From Voacanga thouarsii (Eukaryota > Streptophyta > Magnoliopsida > Gentianales > Apocynaceae): 64,000 nucleotides of DNA. The stretch covers positions 8,213,001-8,277,000 of the forward strand of contig JANUWF010001783.1 in assembly GCA_026120185.1 (NCBI GenBank), written 5' to 3'. Below are positions 12,180-22,514 of this stretch, piece after piece (position 1 is the first letter of the stretch; every line of letters begins with the position of its first letter). The position numbers and the translations under genes were made by a program. Under the pieces are notes generated by a model. It was not told the DNA's origin and searched no databases. It saw only the letters and a list, made by a program, of their open reading frames with translations.

Positions 12180-14194
12180 TGATGTGTGTTTTTTAGTGTA
12201 GAAAATATTACCAATAGAGCCCACAATCAATCAAACTTTAATTAAAATTCTAACCACTAAAACCATACATATGAGCAAGTATACCCATCATATAGTATAG
12301 CAAATAGCAAGTATCGAATTCACAGGAACTTAGGCTCCCACCTTACCTTACCCAAATCTTTATTATTTAGCCAATAAAACAAATGAATAGAGGTAAATAA
12401 AATACTAACATAATATACTAGAGAAAATTAAGTTACACAAGAAAAGTCACGAGGATAATTAAGGAGTGAGAATAAGGAGAAAAGACATGCAAATAGATAG
12501 AAATCCTCAAACACATAACAATGACTGATTAGTACTTATCTCAATTAATTATCATCTTGGCATCATAAAGGAATTAAAATATATCCACTTCATTTACAAT
12601 CCATGGAATCACTACCCTTTAACTAAATCAATGAACATATTCTATCCCAACCAATTTACCCAAAAAATGCATTAAAATCAATCTTCACATAAATCCTTAT
12701 ATTCTAGGTGATTTAAAGCATGAAATTAGCCAATGTCTCTATATTCTAGCAATCATCAACTAATCTTTGATTACCCAGGTTCTTAATAATTAATCCCTTT
12801 TGCAAGCAAGTTAAAAGATAATAAATATGAAATTAATTAAATTAAAACCACTATCAACCTTTTTTGCAAACAAGTCAACTAGAAGAATTAATCAATCAAT
12901 ACCTTAATTAAAGCATACAATCAAATACTAAGAAGAACAACAAATTGATCAAAGAACTAAAATCAACACAAAATCATGAATCCAAAAATATCCTCCAAAT
13001 TAAAATAATTAAAACTTAAATTGTCAATAAATTACAAATCAGAGAAAAAAACATTCATAGACAAGTAAGCCTTCTTATTCTTCCTTGAAACCTTCCTGAT
13101 CAACCTCCATTCCTTCTCCAAGAATTCTCATTGATCCTCATAAATCTTTGTGTTTCTCTAAGAGTTTCCTATTGGTTTGCAAGTCCCAAAAGTGAAAACT
13201 AGTTTAAGGATTATTATTCTCTTACTTTTATAGGCACAAAGATTTCCTAAAAATCCCAACATGTAAAGAAGCAATTTCCTTAAAGGCTTTTGAAATTCTT
13301 GCACAAATTAACCAAGTCCACTGACAAAGCCACTGATGTGTGAGCCGAAGACCATCTGAGCCGCATCTTCCTTTCCTTTCTTTTGATCAAGCCAATTGAG
13401 CCACCTCCTATCGAAGCCAAGCCGAATCCGAGCCATGAAGTTTCTTTCCTTGTGAAGCCTGCTTGCCTAAGCCATTTCTTCTTCATGCTTGAGCTATGTC
13501 TTCCACGTCGAGCCGCCGAGCTACTTGAGCCGTGAAGTTCCTTGTCAAAGACGGCTACATGCCTTTCTTCTTGAAGCCGCCAAAGCCATTGACTTCTTTT
13601 CTTCTTGTCGCCTGGCTCACAGGAGCAGAGCTGCCTAATGATGTTGTGTTTCATTTCTGCAATCCGGCCGTATCTCCTAGTTATCCAACCGTGACTCCCT
13701 CTCATTTTTCTTGGAATCCGACTGCGGCTTCTCTCAACTTCCCTTCTTGATTCGATCATGTCTCACTAGAAACCATCTGCGGCTTCTTCTTTTAATTCTT
13801 TCTGAAGCCGGCCATAGCTTCACTCACAAATGCCTTGGAAGCCAGCCACAGTTCATATGCATTCTCCTATGGCTTCACACACAAAAATTCTGATTCTTAT
13901 TATTTTGCTGAGCTAGCGATGGTTCACAAGCTTAACCAGGCACCGATTCAACTCTATTTTTGCTCTGATTTTACAAAACTAAGCCACCACCAGTTCGACA
14001 TCACAGGTCGGCACTAGTCAATTCTAGATTCGCGTAATTTACTCCAAAATTTGTAATTTTGGCATAAAATTACCAAAAAATCTTTCCAAAGGTAAAATCT
14101 CAAATAAGAAGGGAAATGACTAGTTATTGAATTAAAAGTATCACAAAATAACCTTAAATAATTAGGAAAATATAGATAGAATTAAGCCCTATCA
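12180..14194 (-). repeat. Element A 5' LTR
   Basis: Minus-strand LTR of 2015 bp, beginning TGATAGGGC at 14194 and ending CACATCA at 12180, next to the PBS. The segment about 13320-13560 is rich in GAGCCG/AAGCCA-type words, an imperfect minisatellite. Outside it the ends match the shorter solo LTR at 51036-52498. ORFs of 159 codons (13280-13759, minus) and 60-72 codons (plus) fall here, show no known domain, and I treat them as chance. Confidence 0.8.
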
Positions 14195-15826
14195 ATTATC
14201 ACGCCAAATTGGTCCCAAAAAATTCCTAGAACATTTAGCTACACAATTCAGGTCATGAAGTTCTAGTATGAATAGCCATTTCATACAGTTTATTGCTTTT
14301 GCAGACTTAATTAGAAAATGACCAAAGCAGAATTTCTATTTTGTGCTCTCAAGTTGCATAAATTAAATCTCTTTATTCTTACGTACAACATGTACCATTT
14401 AAACTTCCCAAACCTTTTTTTATTATCTAAAGTAAGTTTTTTAACTTATCTTTACCTCCTAGCTTCTCCCAATTGTCCAAATCATGGCTATTATCCATGA
14501 TTGAAAAAACAGAATTTTATAAGCAGCTTTGGTTATTCTTGTTACCACTAATTCCTTAGCCATCAAAAGTCCATATAACTTGTTCCAAACCTCTCCCCAT
14601 ACTCTAAGACATGATTAGGATTAATCATACTTCATTTCTAGTCATTTTCATTCAAGAATCACACACAAATTTCCAGCAATCCATATATGTTATTCCTTGG
14701 CAACCACAGTAGCTTTTCTAGATTATAACTTCCATAATCTTCCTCCCTACTTAATCTCAAGCACCTAAGGCATGCTACGTAAGCTGAAAAATTGTGCTAA
14801 TTATTACCCCTATTCAGCCGGCCAACATATCTTTGTTAAATAGAATTTTCTTTTCATTCTACTTCATGAAATCATGCATTTGTAACAAGATTTCATACAT
14901 GATCAATTTATATTAACCAAGACTCAATTCCAACTTGAAGAATAGAACTTTACCTTCTCAAAAATGGTAGAATAAACTGCAAAGTATCTTCTTCCTCCTT
15001 CTCTTCTTCTTTTTATCTTTCTTTTTCTCTCTTGTTCCCAATTTCTTTCTTCCTCTCCAACCAATTTCTTCCCTTTTCTTTTTCTATTGTTCTTTTTTTT
15101 CTCTCCTTTCTTTCCTTATTTCTTTCTTTCTTGATTCTCTCTTGGCTAGTCACCCTTGTGTTCTTACATATATATTTTCTTCTCAAGTAAAGTCATGTGA
15201 CTTTTAATAGAAATCATGTGCTCTTCATGACTAAGCACACTAGAACATCATAGATTTTCATAAAACATTATAGAATGGTATAGAACTTGATGGAAGTTAA
15301 TGGAACTTCATGGAATACTTTAGCAATCTATAGAATTCCACCTAATCATGTATAAGTTCATGTAACTAATCATCTAAAACCATATATCTTCCATGCAACA
15401 AATCATCTACAAGCACATAGCTTCCAAGTAACCAATCATCCGCAAGCACATAGCTTCCAAGCAACCAATCACAAAATTTTATATGGCTTTTTAGGTAAAA
15501 TTCTTTTTCAACTTAACTGTGGTTAATTATGTTTAACAAAAGTAATCAGTTAACATTACTATTCATTTCAATTGGAAAAACTTTTTATTTTACCAGTACA
15601 ATCTACATATTAAACTGAGCATTTTGGTGCCTCTCGGAATTTTCAAAATCCTTCTTGATTTTTCTGAATTTGCTATCAAAAATTCCTTTGACGCCCTTTA
15701 AAAATCTCACTAAAATGTCCTTCTAATTAAACTAATCATTTTTTTTTTTTGTTCTGAACCTTCGTGCATATGCTTACTCAGTAAAAAGTAGTTGCCTATC
15801 AAAGTGCATGAGAGAGGGATGTTACA
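14195..15826 (-). mobile_element. Element D: part of a long LTR of the B family
   Basis: On the minus strand it begins TGTAACATCCC at 15826 and runs left until element A interrupts it at 14194. The stretch 14195-14360 matches B at about 3700-3870 in the reverse direction, including a shared TGGGACCAATTT word. The pyrimidine-rich block 14985-15145 mirrors the purine-rich block of B at 3100-3210. The other end lies beyond A, outside the window. No ORF of interest. Confidence 0.65.
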
Positions 15827-15910
15827 CTCATATATATAGAAATAGTATATTTAAAGACAAATTAAACGAACTTCATTTCTTGCACATGTTAATTATCAAA
15901 AAGTAATGGT

Positions 15911-15911
15911 A

Positions 15912-15949
<38 letters not shown>

Positions 15950-15973
15950 ACACACACACATACATATATATTT
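15911..15973. repeat. AT/(TG)n-(CA)n palindromic microsatellite
   Basis: A (TG)n run at 15919-15947 passes directly into (CA)n at 15948-15960, with alternating AT on both sides, giving a dyad able to fold into a hairpin. Confidence 0.95.
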
Positions 15974-16129
15974 ATAACATTACATTAATCAAAATAATAT
16001 CTTATAGAAGTGAAGAGGATGTTGTAATAAAATTAGAAGCTAATCGATTAAATTAGTAATTATCATTTAGAAATTAAGCATAGATATATGAAGACGTAGT
16101 ATGTCTACAAAAATATACTTGGTAAATCA

Positions 16130-16821
16130 ATGATCTAACCATTATTAGATGTGTTAATAGAGTTGAGATAAGTTTGGTGACCAAGTTTGAAGGTAATTTG
16201 ATATTATTTACCACATTTTAGTGTAATCTTGATACAATATCTAGAAATCCTAACAGACTTTTAAATATAAGTATATCAAATTAACGACACAATCGATAGA
16301 TTTGTTAAAATAACTAAAAAAACTATTATGACCAAATTGGAAGATAATTTGATATATTTTGCCACATAATCTACCATCATTTCTATACAACAACCGAAAG
16401 ACCAAACATATTTATAAACATAATCATATCAAATTAACGATTCAACCGTTAGATTTGTTAATACCACTAAAAAAAGTATTCGAATCAAATTTGAAGTTAA
16501 TCGATGCAATTTGGATGGTTATGGAATAATTTTGTTGTATTAGAAACAACTACGACTGCTAAAAACTATCATATTACATTAAGCATAAACGATGGTTCTG
16601 CAAACCGTAGTATTTGATGCACCAAATATGATGGTAATCTTTTACCATCATAAATTGTTGTATAAACTTGCAATGGTAATGGAAACTGTCGTATTTGTTC
16701 AATCAAATACTATAGTTTTAATATATCCATCACATTTACGACAAAAATACGACTCTTACTAAACCGTCGGTTTCATGGTCATCGTATTTTGTGGTGTCGT
16801 ATTTACCCCTTTTTTGTTGTG
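16130..16821 (-). mobile_element. Decayed CACTA-like DNA transposon end with ~153 bp repeats
   Basis: Imperfect units of about 153 bp recur (compare CGATAGATTTGTTAA at 16294 with CGTTAGATTTGTTAA at 16447), followed by a block with repeated cgtatt/tacgac words. The right edge read on the minus strand is CACAACAAAAAAGGGG, close to a CACTACAACAAAAAA-type terminus. Subterminal repeats and such ends are usual for plant CACTA elements. The partner terminus and a 3 bp TSD were not found, so this is a remnant and the family is inferred. Confidence 0.45.
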
Positions 16822-17460
16822 ATAAATGGCGGCCGCCATTGACTTTGGAGAACAAGAAAAGAAGGATAATAAAAAGGAAATAAATAATTCAAAAACAAAA
16901 ATGACTTTAAAAAATAACGTGAAATAATTAAAAATACATTAAAATTGATATGTACATATCACGTGACCAATGGAATTGGTATTTGATTATTGGTCAATAG
17001 ATAAAAGAGTAAAATCTAAATGATGTAATAATTTGAGAGAAAGTAAGGATCATTTTTTAGTTGGAGAGTAAAAATTAAATTTTGAAAAAATTTAAGTTTA
17101 AAAATATTATTTGTCCTAATGATATTTGAGATTATGAGTAAAGAAAAATGAGAGAAAGTGAGAACAAAAAGCAACTTCAGATGTTCACATGTGTCATATT
17201 GCTCCAGGAACAAAAAGGCCTTAAATCTTAACCAAAAAAGAGGGCAATGAATGGGCTAGGACATCTGTTTGATTTTTTTCCATTTTCTCCATTGAAAACT
17301 TTTCTATTTATAAGCCTCTTTAACTAGACAATACTTCCATTTTCATACTAGCCATTAATTGTCTACATATTTATTATCTATTGGAATATTTTTAGCAGCT
17401 GGCACCTACTTTGTGCCCCAATAGCTTTACATAATTTTTACCACTTCCTTTATTCTTCTA
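16822..17460. other. AT-rich spacer, no gene seen
   Basis: No ORF with a recognisable domain, no tRNA or rRNA motif, and no clear terminal repeats. The only ORF, 65 codons on the minus strand at 17016-17213, is AT-driven. Confidence 0.5.
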
Positions 17461-17489
17461 CTAGGTCTAAGACCCGAGCATTGCTCGGG
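17461..17489 (-). mobile_element. Helitron 3' terminus (hairpin + CTAG)
   Basis: Read on the minus strand: a GC-rich hairpin CCCGAGCAATGCTCGGG (8 bp perfect arms, 1-base loop), eight spacer bases, then CTAG followed by T. This is the canonical 3' end of plant Helitrons, which insert between A and T. The body would extend rightward from 17489 and has later been split by the copia nest. The 5' end (TC) was not located and no Rep/helicase ORF is present, so it would be non-autonomous. Confidence 0.65.
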
Positions 17490-17769
17490 ATAAATTGTTT
17501 TTTTACTTTTCTATAATTTAATCTATGTTGTGTCTATGTACATACTTTCTGTCAATCAAAATTTGTAAATCCACTATAAATTGGCCTAGAATTTTGAAGT
17601 GTATAATTTTTCAAGACATGCCTCCTGCTCTTTTGAATTTCAGCTATAGATGAAGTTGCCATATGCTATATTCTAATGCAATTTTAGCCGCCAAGTGGCA
17701 ACACCACAGTGATCTTATTAACTTATATATATATTTCCTCCTTTCTTTATTTTATGCTCATATGGAGAT

Positions 17770-18001
17770 CAAAATCGTCATTTATCATATCATCATAATT
17801 AATGACATAATTTTAAAACATTTTAAATACTACTAATGCATTAATTTCAATTACTTACTTAAAATTATTATTCAAATTTCAATTGCTTTAAATTTTCAAG
17901 CCCAACACTTCTTTTTTTTTTTTAATCCAAGCCCAGCTCTATTATATAAATTGCAAAAATTACCACATTTACTTCATAAACTTGAAAATGCCAACAAAAA
18001 T
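17770..18001. repeat. 365 bp tandem repeat, first copy, left half
   Basis: Matches 58700-58900 (shared words include ATCATATCAT and AAACTTGAAAATG). Element H sits in this copy, so its right half continues at 58539. The final AAAAT (17997-18001) is the left TSD of H. Confidence 0.7.
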
Positions 18002-19150
18002 TGAAATGATCACAGGAAAAAAAAAACCAAGTGCAATGGAAAGAAGCTTTTAAAAATTTCCAATTAAGTGATCTAAGAAACTTACTTTTATTGTGCTTAG
18101 GAAGAATAACCGGTGTTGGGGTTGGATTGGATGGCGTTTCCTGATTTGAATCAGAGATTTGTTCCATAGAAATGCCTGCCAATTGCCTACTTCTTCATAT
18201 TAAGCATGTACTAATTTGCTAACTCTCAACCTTCTAGAATATTCTCTAACCTCAATGTGGACTAATCTACTGGTGAAAGTAGATGGATGAGAACTAAAGG
18301 AAGACAACGAGAGAGCCGAAACAAGAGAAAGAAAAAGAACAAGATGGTAGTTTCAGGAAACTATTCCTAGCTTTTTTACGTGAATAGGACTATGTACATG
18401 CATACACACACCACATGAAAACAACAGCTTTCTTTTTTTTTCACACCCATCTACCGCCTCTTCTTTTCCTTATAAAGACCGACTACTTAGGATTTCAGAA
18501 AAACCTGCGCCACATCTCACAAACCTTGGTGGGCCTCAGAAATGGTCCAACCAATAAATCAGTCTAAGACTAACTATTAACTCTGTTATTAATTAATTGA
18601 CTCTCTCGGGCCTAATATAAAATTACCTAAGACTATTAATTAATAAACAAATTGAATTAAATTGACCTAATATATTATTCTAACCCAAATAAATAATTAA
18701 TTAGACTCTTAGAATAATTCTTTCACTAATTATTTAATCCAATAAGGCCCATAGTAAATAAATTACTAAAGTTACTTTAGCTATTTTAGGGACTGAAAGA
18801 TATATTTTTCTTGGCCACTAAAATGACTAAAATATCCCTCCTAACAAATAGTTGTATTTTTCATTTTAAATATTTCATTTATTATCATATAAAAATATTG
18901 ATCCCAAGAATAATACTGCAAATGCAGTGTCTTTGACCTATATATGTAATGACTAAAATACCCTTCTACATAGCACCCATCATTAAAATAGAAGAAATGT
19001 ACTAACATCTCTTTCAACGACATCTTCCATCCTTAGATATCTAGTCCGATAATCCATGACTTTCAATCTGTACCCATTTATTTCTGGGAGCTAGTCAAAA
19101 GTATACAATACTAAGTCATGTTCTCAGGACCCTAAATTATTTATATTTTT
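18002..19150 (-). repeat. Element H 3' LTR, truncated
   Basis: Colinear with the 5' LTR from TGAAATGATCACAGG (18002) up to about 19150, beside a ..CCCTAAATTAT word shared with 58040-58056. Beyond that the copies diverge: the LTR's first ~470 bp, the PPT and the adjoining interior are missing compared with element G. Confidence 0.75.
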
Positions 19151-19159
19151 GTGAGGCTA

Positions 19160-20870
19160 TCTATTCCATCACGATTTTCCATCTTTGAATAAATTCCCAA
19201 ATCAAGTGGCACTTTTTATCGATGTACTTCCCCTTCTTGTGATTTCTTGGTTTCTAGATTGTAAAATAGCTCCCGAGTTGTCACAATAAAGTACAATTGA
19301 CTTGTCCCTCTGTGGCATAACTTTAAATTCTAAAAAGAACTTCTGGAGCTAAACTACCTCCTGGATGTCTCAGAAGTTGCCACATTTCCATGATTGAATT
19401 AGCAATGCAAAATTGCTTGATGTTCCTCCATAAAATAGCTCATCTAGACAAGGTAAAGACATATCTACTAATGAATTTTCTTTCATTCTTATCTACCTGG
19501 AAGTCTGAGTTTATGTATCATATTAGAACTAAGTTATTAGCTTTGTAAACTAGTATATAATCTCGTGTTTCCTAAAAGTACTTAAGTATATACTTTACAG
19601 CTTACCAATGAACCACCCTTGGGTTCAACTGATACCTATTAATTAAGCCTATAGCAAAATAGATATCTAACCTAGTACATAGTATGGCATACATGAGACC
19701 TTCCACGGCCAAAGTATAGAGAATCTTACTCATCCTACCTTTCTCATTTGTGTCTTAGGACACTTTTTTTAAAAAAGAGACAACCCATGTCTACAAGTGA
19801 TTTGAGTCCTTTTACATGAGTCCATGCTAAACCTAACCAATATCTTGTCAATGTATGTGACTTGGGATAATCCTAACATTTTTTGCTTCCTATTTCTAAA
19901 AAGCGTAATTCTAAGAATATAACTAGCTTCTCCCAAGTCTTTCATAATGAATTGACTAGAAAGCAAAGCCTTTGTTGATGATAATGTCCCTACATCATTA
20001 TCAATGAGTAGAATGTCATCCCTATATAATATAAAAAAGACAATATTAATGCCTTTCAGTTTCCTGTATATACATAGTTCATTCTTGTTTTGAATAAAAT
20101 CATAAGACTTTAAAGTCTCATCAAAATGAATGTTCTATGCTCTTGATGCTTACTTAAGTCCATAAATAGATTTCTTAAACTTACAAATCATGTGCTCTTG
20201 GCCTCTGATAACAAAACCTTTTCGCTAGGACATATAAATATCTTCACTAAGATGACCATTAAGAAAGGTCAGCGTAACATCAATTTTTCATATTTTGTAG
20301 TTATAATAATATGCAATAACAAGGAAAATATGAATGGATTTTAATATGCATCCTGAGGAAAAGATTTCCTTATAATCGATATCTTATTTTTTAGTATAAC
20401 CCTTTGTCACAAGCCTAGCTTTAAAGGCCTCCACCTTTCCATCTACACCCCTTTTTCTCTTATATACCTACTTACACCCAATAGGTTTTATCTATTCAGG
20501 TGAAACTACAAGATCCCAAACATGATTGAAATATATAGATTCAATCTTGGCTTTCATTATTTCTTACCACATATCTGTATCAGTATCAGTAATAGCCTCA
20601 TTATTCTTAGTGAGATCTTATTCCCGATAGTCAAAAACCTTTCCAGTCTATTTTTCTAAAACCCTAGATATGTTCCCACTACGACGAGACTGTTTTTGCA
20701 TAGGATCCTTAAGCTATACCTTTTTTGTTCCACAATTGGGTCGCTAGAGGTTGACTCAGAAGAAAACTTCTCCATTAGTTCTATTCTACTTGATCCTTTT
20801 GGTGATTGTACTTTGTTCATCCTCTAAGTATATATCATTAGAAGTTACCAGTACTTTCTACTCCTTATGA
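19160..20870 (-). pseudogene. Element H RNase H and reverse transcriptase remnant
   Basis: Copia pol 3' half. The RNase H part near 19240-19330 decodes to a CDNSGAI-type segment. The RT part is best preserved at 19769-19966, with KDLGEASYIL and TYIDKIL motifs, and equals 26573-27001 of element G. At 20015-20026 the catalytic YVDD reads YRDD, so polymerase activity would be lost. Many frame changes and stops separate the pieces. In a live element this region copies the RNA genome into DNA inside virus-like particles. Confidence 0.8.
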
Positions 20871-22035
20871 TGATAATGGCATCCACCTTTTAGTTCTAGC
20901 TTATCTCTTTTAATCAGTATATAAATTAGATATCCCCATATCCTAAGATGATTTAGACTAGGGGAAACATCTTATAGGGTATCCTAGCTATTAACTTAGA
21001 AGGTACCAAATTCAGGATATATATTGTTGTTTCTAAAATATATCCCCAAAAGAAAATAAGAGAAGTTGCATGAGACATCATACTTTTGACTATTTCCATC
21101 AATGTCATATTCCTTCTCTTAGCTACTCTATTATGTTGCGGTGTCCTAAGAGCACTTCACTAAAATACTATCCTATGATGTACTATGTAGTCTTTGAACT
21201 CGTTAAGGAGATACTCTCCACTACAATCCAATCAAAAAGTTTTAATTAGTTTACCTATTTGATACTCTGCTTCAGCCTTAAATTCTTTGAACTTGTCAAA
21301 GGAATCAGAATTGTATCTCATCAAGTAAATATAACTATACATTGTACAACTATTTGTGAATATGATAAAGTATTCAAAACCTCCTCTAATTGGTATGGAT
21401 AAAGGACCATATATATTGGTTTGAACTAAGCTCAAAATCTCTTAGGCACAATTTACCTTTTAAATAAATGACATTTTGGTCTTTTTTTCCATAAGACATA
21501 ATTCATACTGAGGCCAAGTTTCCAATCTCAATAAGCTTAAAGGCCCATTATGAATTAACTTCTAAATCCTGATTGAATTAATATGACCCAACTTTAGATG
21601 CCACAAGTACGAGTTATTTACATTGATCTTTCTCTTCTTATTTATTATAGGTTTACTTTAAGTGTTATTTACTTGATTGTTAATAGAATTTATGAAGAAT
21701 AGATTACCATACATATGTCCAGTATATAAAGTTACTCCATCTTTACTGATAGAAATACCAGACTGGAATGAAACATTATATCCATAATTTATTAATTTCG
21801 GAACTGAAACCATATTTTGTTTAAAACTAGATACAAATAAAATATCCTTTAATAAAACTACTCTATTACATTCAATAAGTAACTCTAGTCTTCCATTGCT
21901 TGTTTCCATACTCGTGCTCTATTCCCCACGCGTCTTCCTAAACCCTTTCAAAGAGTTGCAGATATGGTAAGTGGCTCTGGAATCAATAATTTAAGTAAAT
22001 GATGATCCTATCATCATAATTAATTCTAGATAGAA
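20871..22035 (-). pseudogene. Element H integrase and pre-integrase remnant
   Basis: The fragment at 21232-21435 aligns with the copia integrase core (GGFEYFIIF, YLMRYNSDSFDKFKEFK). The first catalytic Asp, normally in an HTDxxGP motif, reads TNIYGP, so it is Asn. The fragment at 21658-21909 is the GAG-pre-integrase region that precedes it. Several stops and frameshifts lie between. The order integrase then RT-RNase H is diagnostic of Ty1/copia. Confidence 0.75.
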
Positions 22036-22514
22036 AGCATTACCTGTTTGATTTTTCTTGGCCAATGAGATTTGGACACTTCTTTTTCCAGTGTCCCTTC
22101 TTATCACATTTGAAGCACTTCCCCTTAGGTTTAGCATTCAGTTGGTGCTTGGGCTGAGCTGCAACATTTGCCTTCTTTTTCTCGAACTTTTTAGGCTTGG
22201 GCCTAGTCCTTAAAAAAGAAGGCTTGGTAACCAAGGACTCAAACTGTTGTTTTATTATTTCTCCACAATCTGAAGTTCTTTTATCAACACCGTTAAAGTC
22301 ATCTCTAACTTGTTTATATTATAATTTAACTTGAACTAGGAGAAAGAGTCCGACAAAGTCTCAAGAACCATATCCACTTAACTCTCAGGGGTTAATAATG
22401 GCCCACAAGACTTATATTTCTTTGAAAACAGCAATCATTTTGAGTATATACTCCCTCAATCATCCTAGTGTTCATGATTACTTTAAGAGCTTCTTACTTT
22501 ACGGGTCAGCTCTT
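22036..22514 (-). pseudogene. Element H gag, 3' part with zinc knuckle
   Basis: The minus-strand frame 22040-22234 carries an intact CX2CX4HX4C knuckle (22076-22117; C-F-K-C start, lysine-rich flanks) that would bind genomic RNA. The region upstream to 22514 is homologous to 40500-40870 of element G and is cut at 22514 by element G; the N-terminal part resumes at 54696. Confidence 0.8.

Larger units (their letters stand above)
617..14194 (-). mobile_element. Element A: non-autonomous Ty3/gypsy-type (Athila/Tat-like) retrotransposon, interrupted
   Basis: The element reads right to left: 5' LTR 12180-14194, primer binding site 12156-12173, a short interior, polypurine tract 1141-1160, then the start of the 3' LTR at 1140 down to 617. 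The two LTR copies match over 617-1140 and about 13672-14194. Removing insertion B leaves an interior of only about 2.5 kb with no gag, protease, RT or integrase motif in any frame, so it must have moved in trans. A tRNA-Asp PBS and a PPT of the TTTAAGTGTGGGG type are typical of plant Athila/Tat elements; the family assignment is inference. The rest of the 3' LTR is separated by the LTR at 1-616 and lies outside the window, so no TSD can be checked. Confidence 0.75.

Noticed and set aside
13280..13759. 159-codon minus-strand ORF, Arg/Ser/Gly-rich
   Set aside because: Lies wholly within element A's 5' LTR, is built from repeated GAGCCG-like words, matches no family and is not conserved in the related LTR S2.
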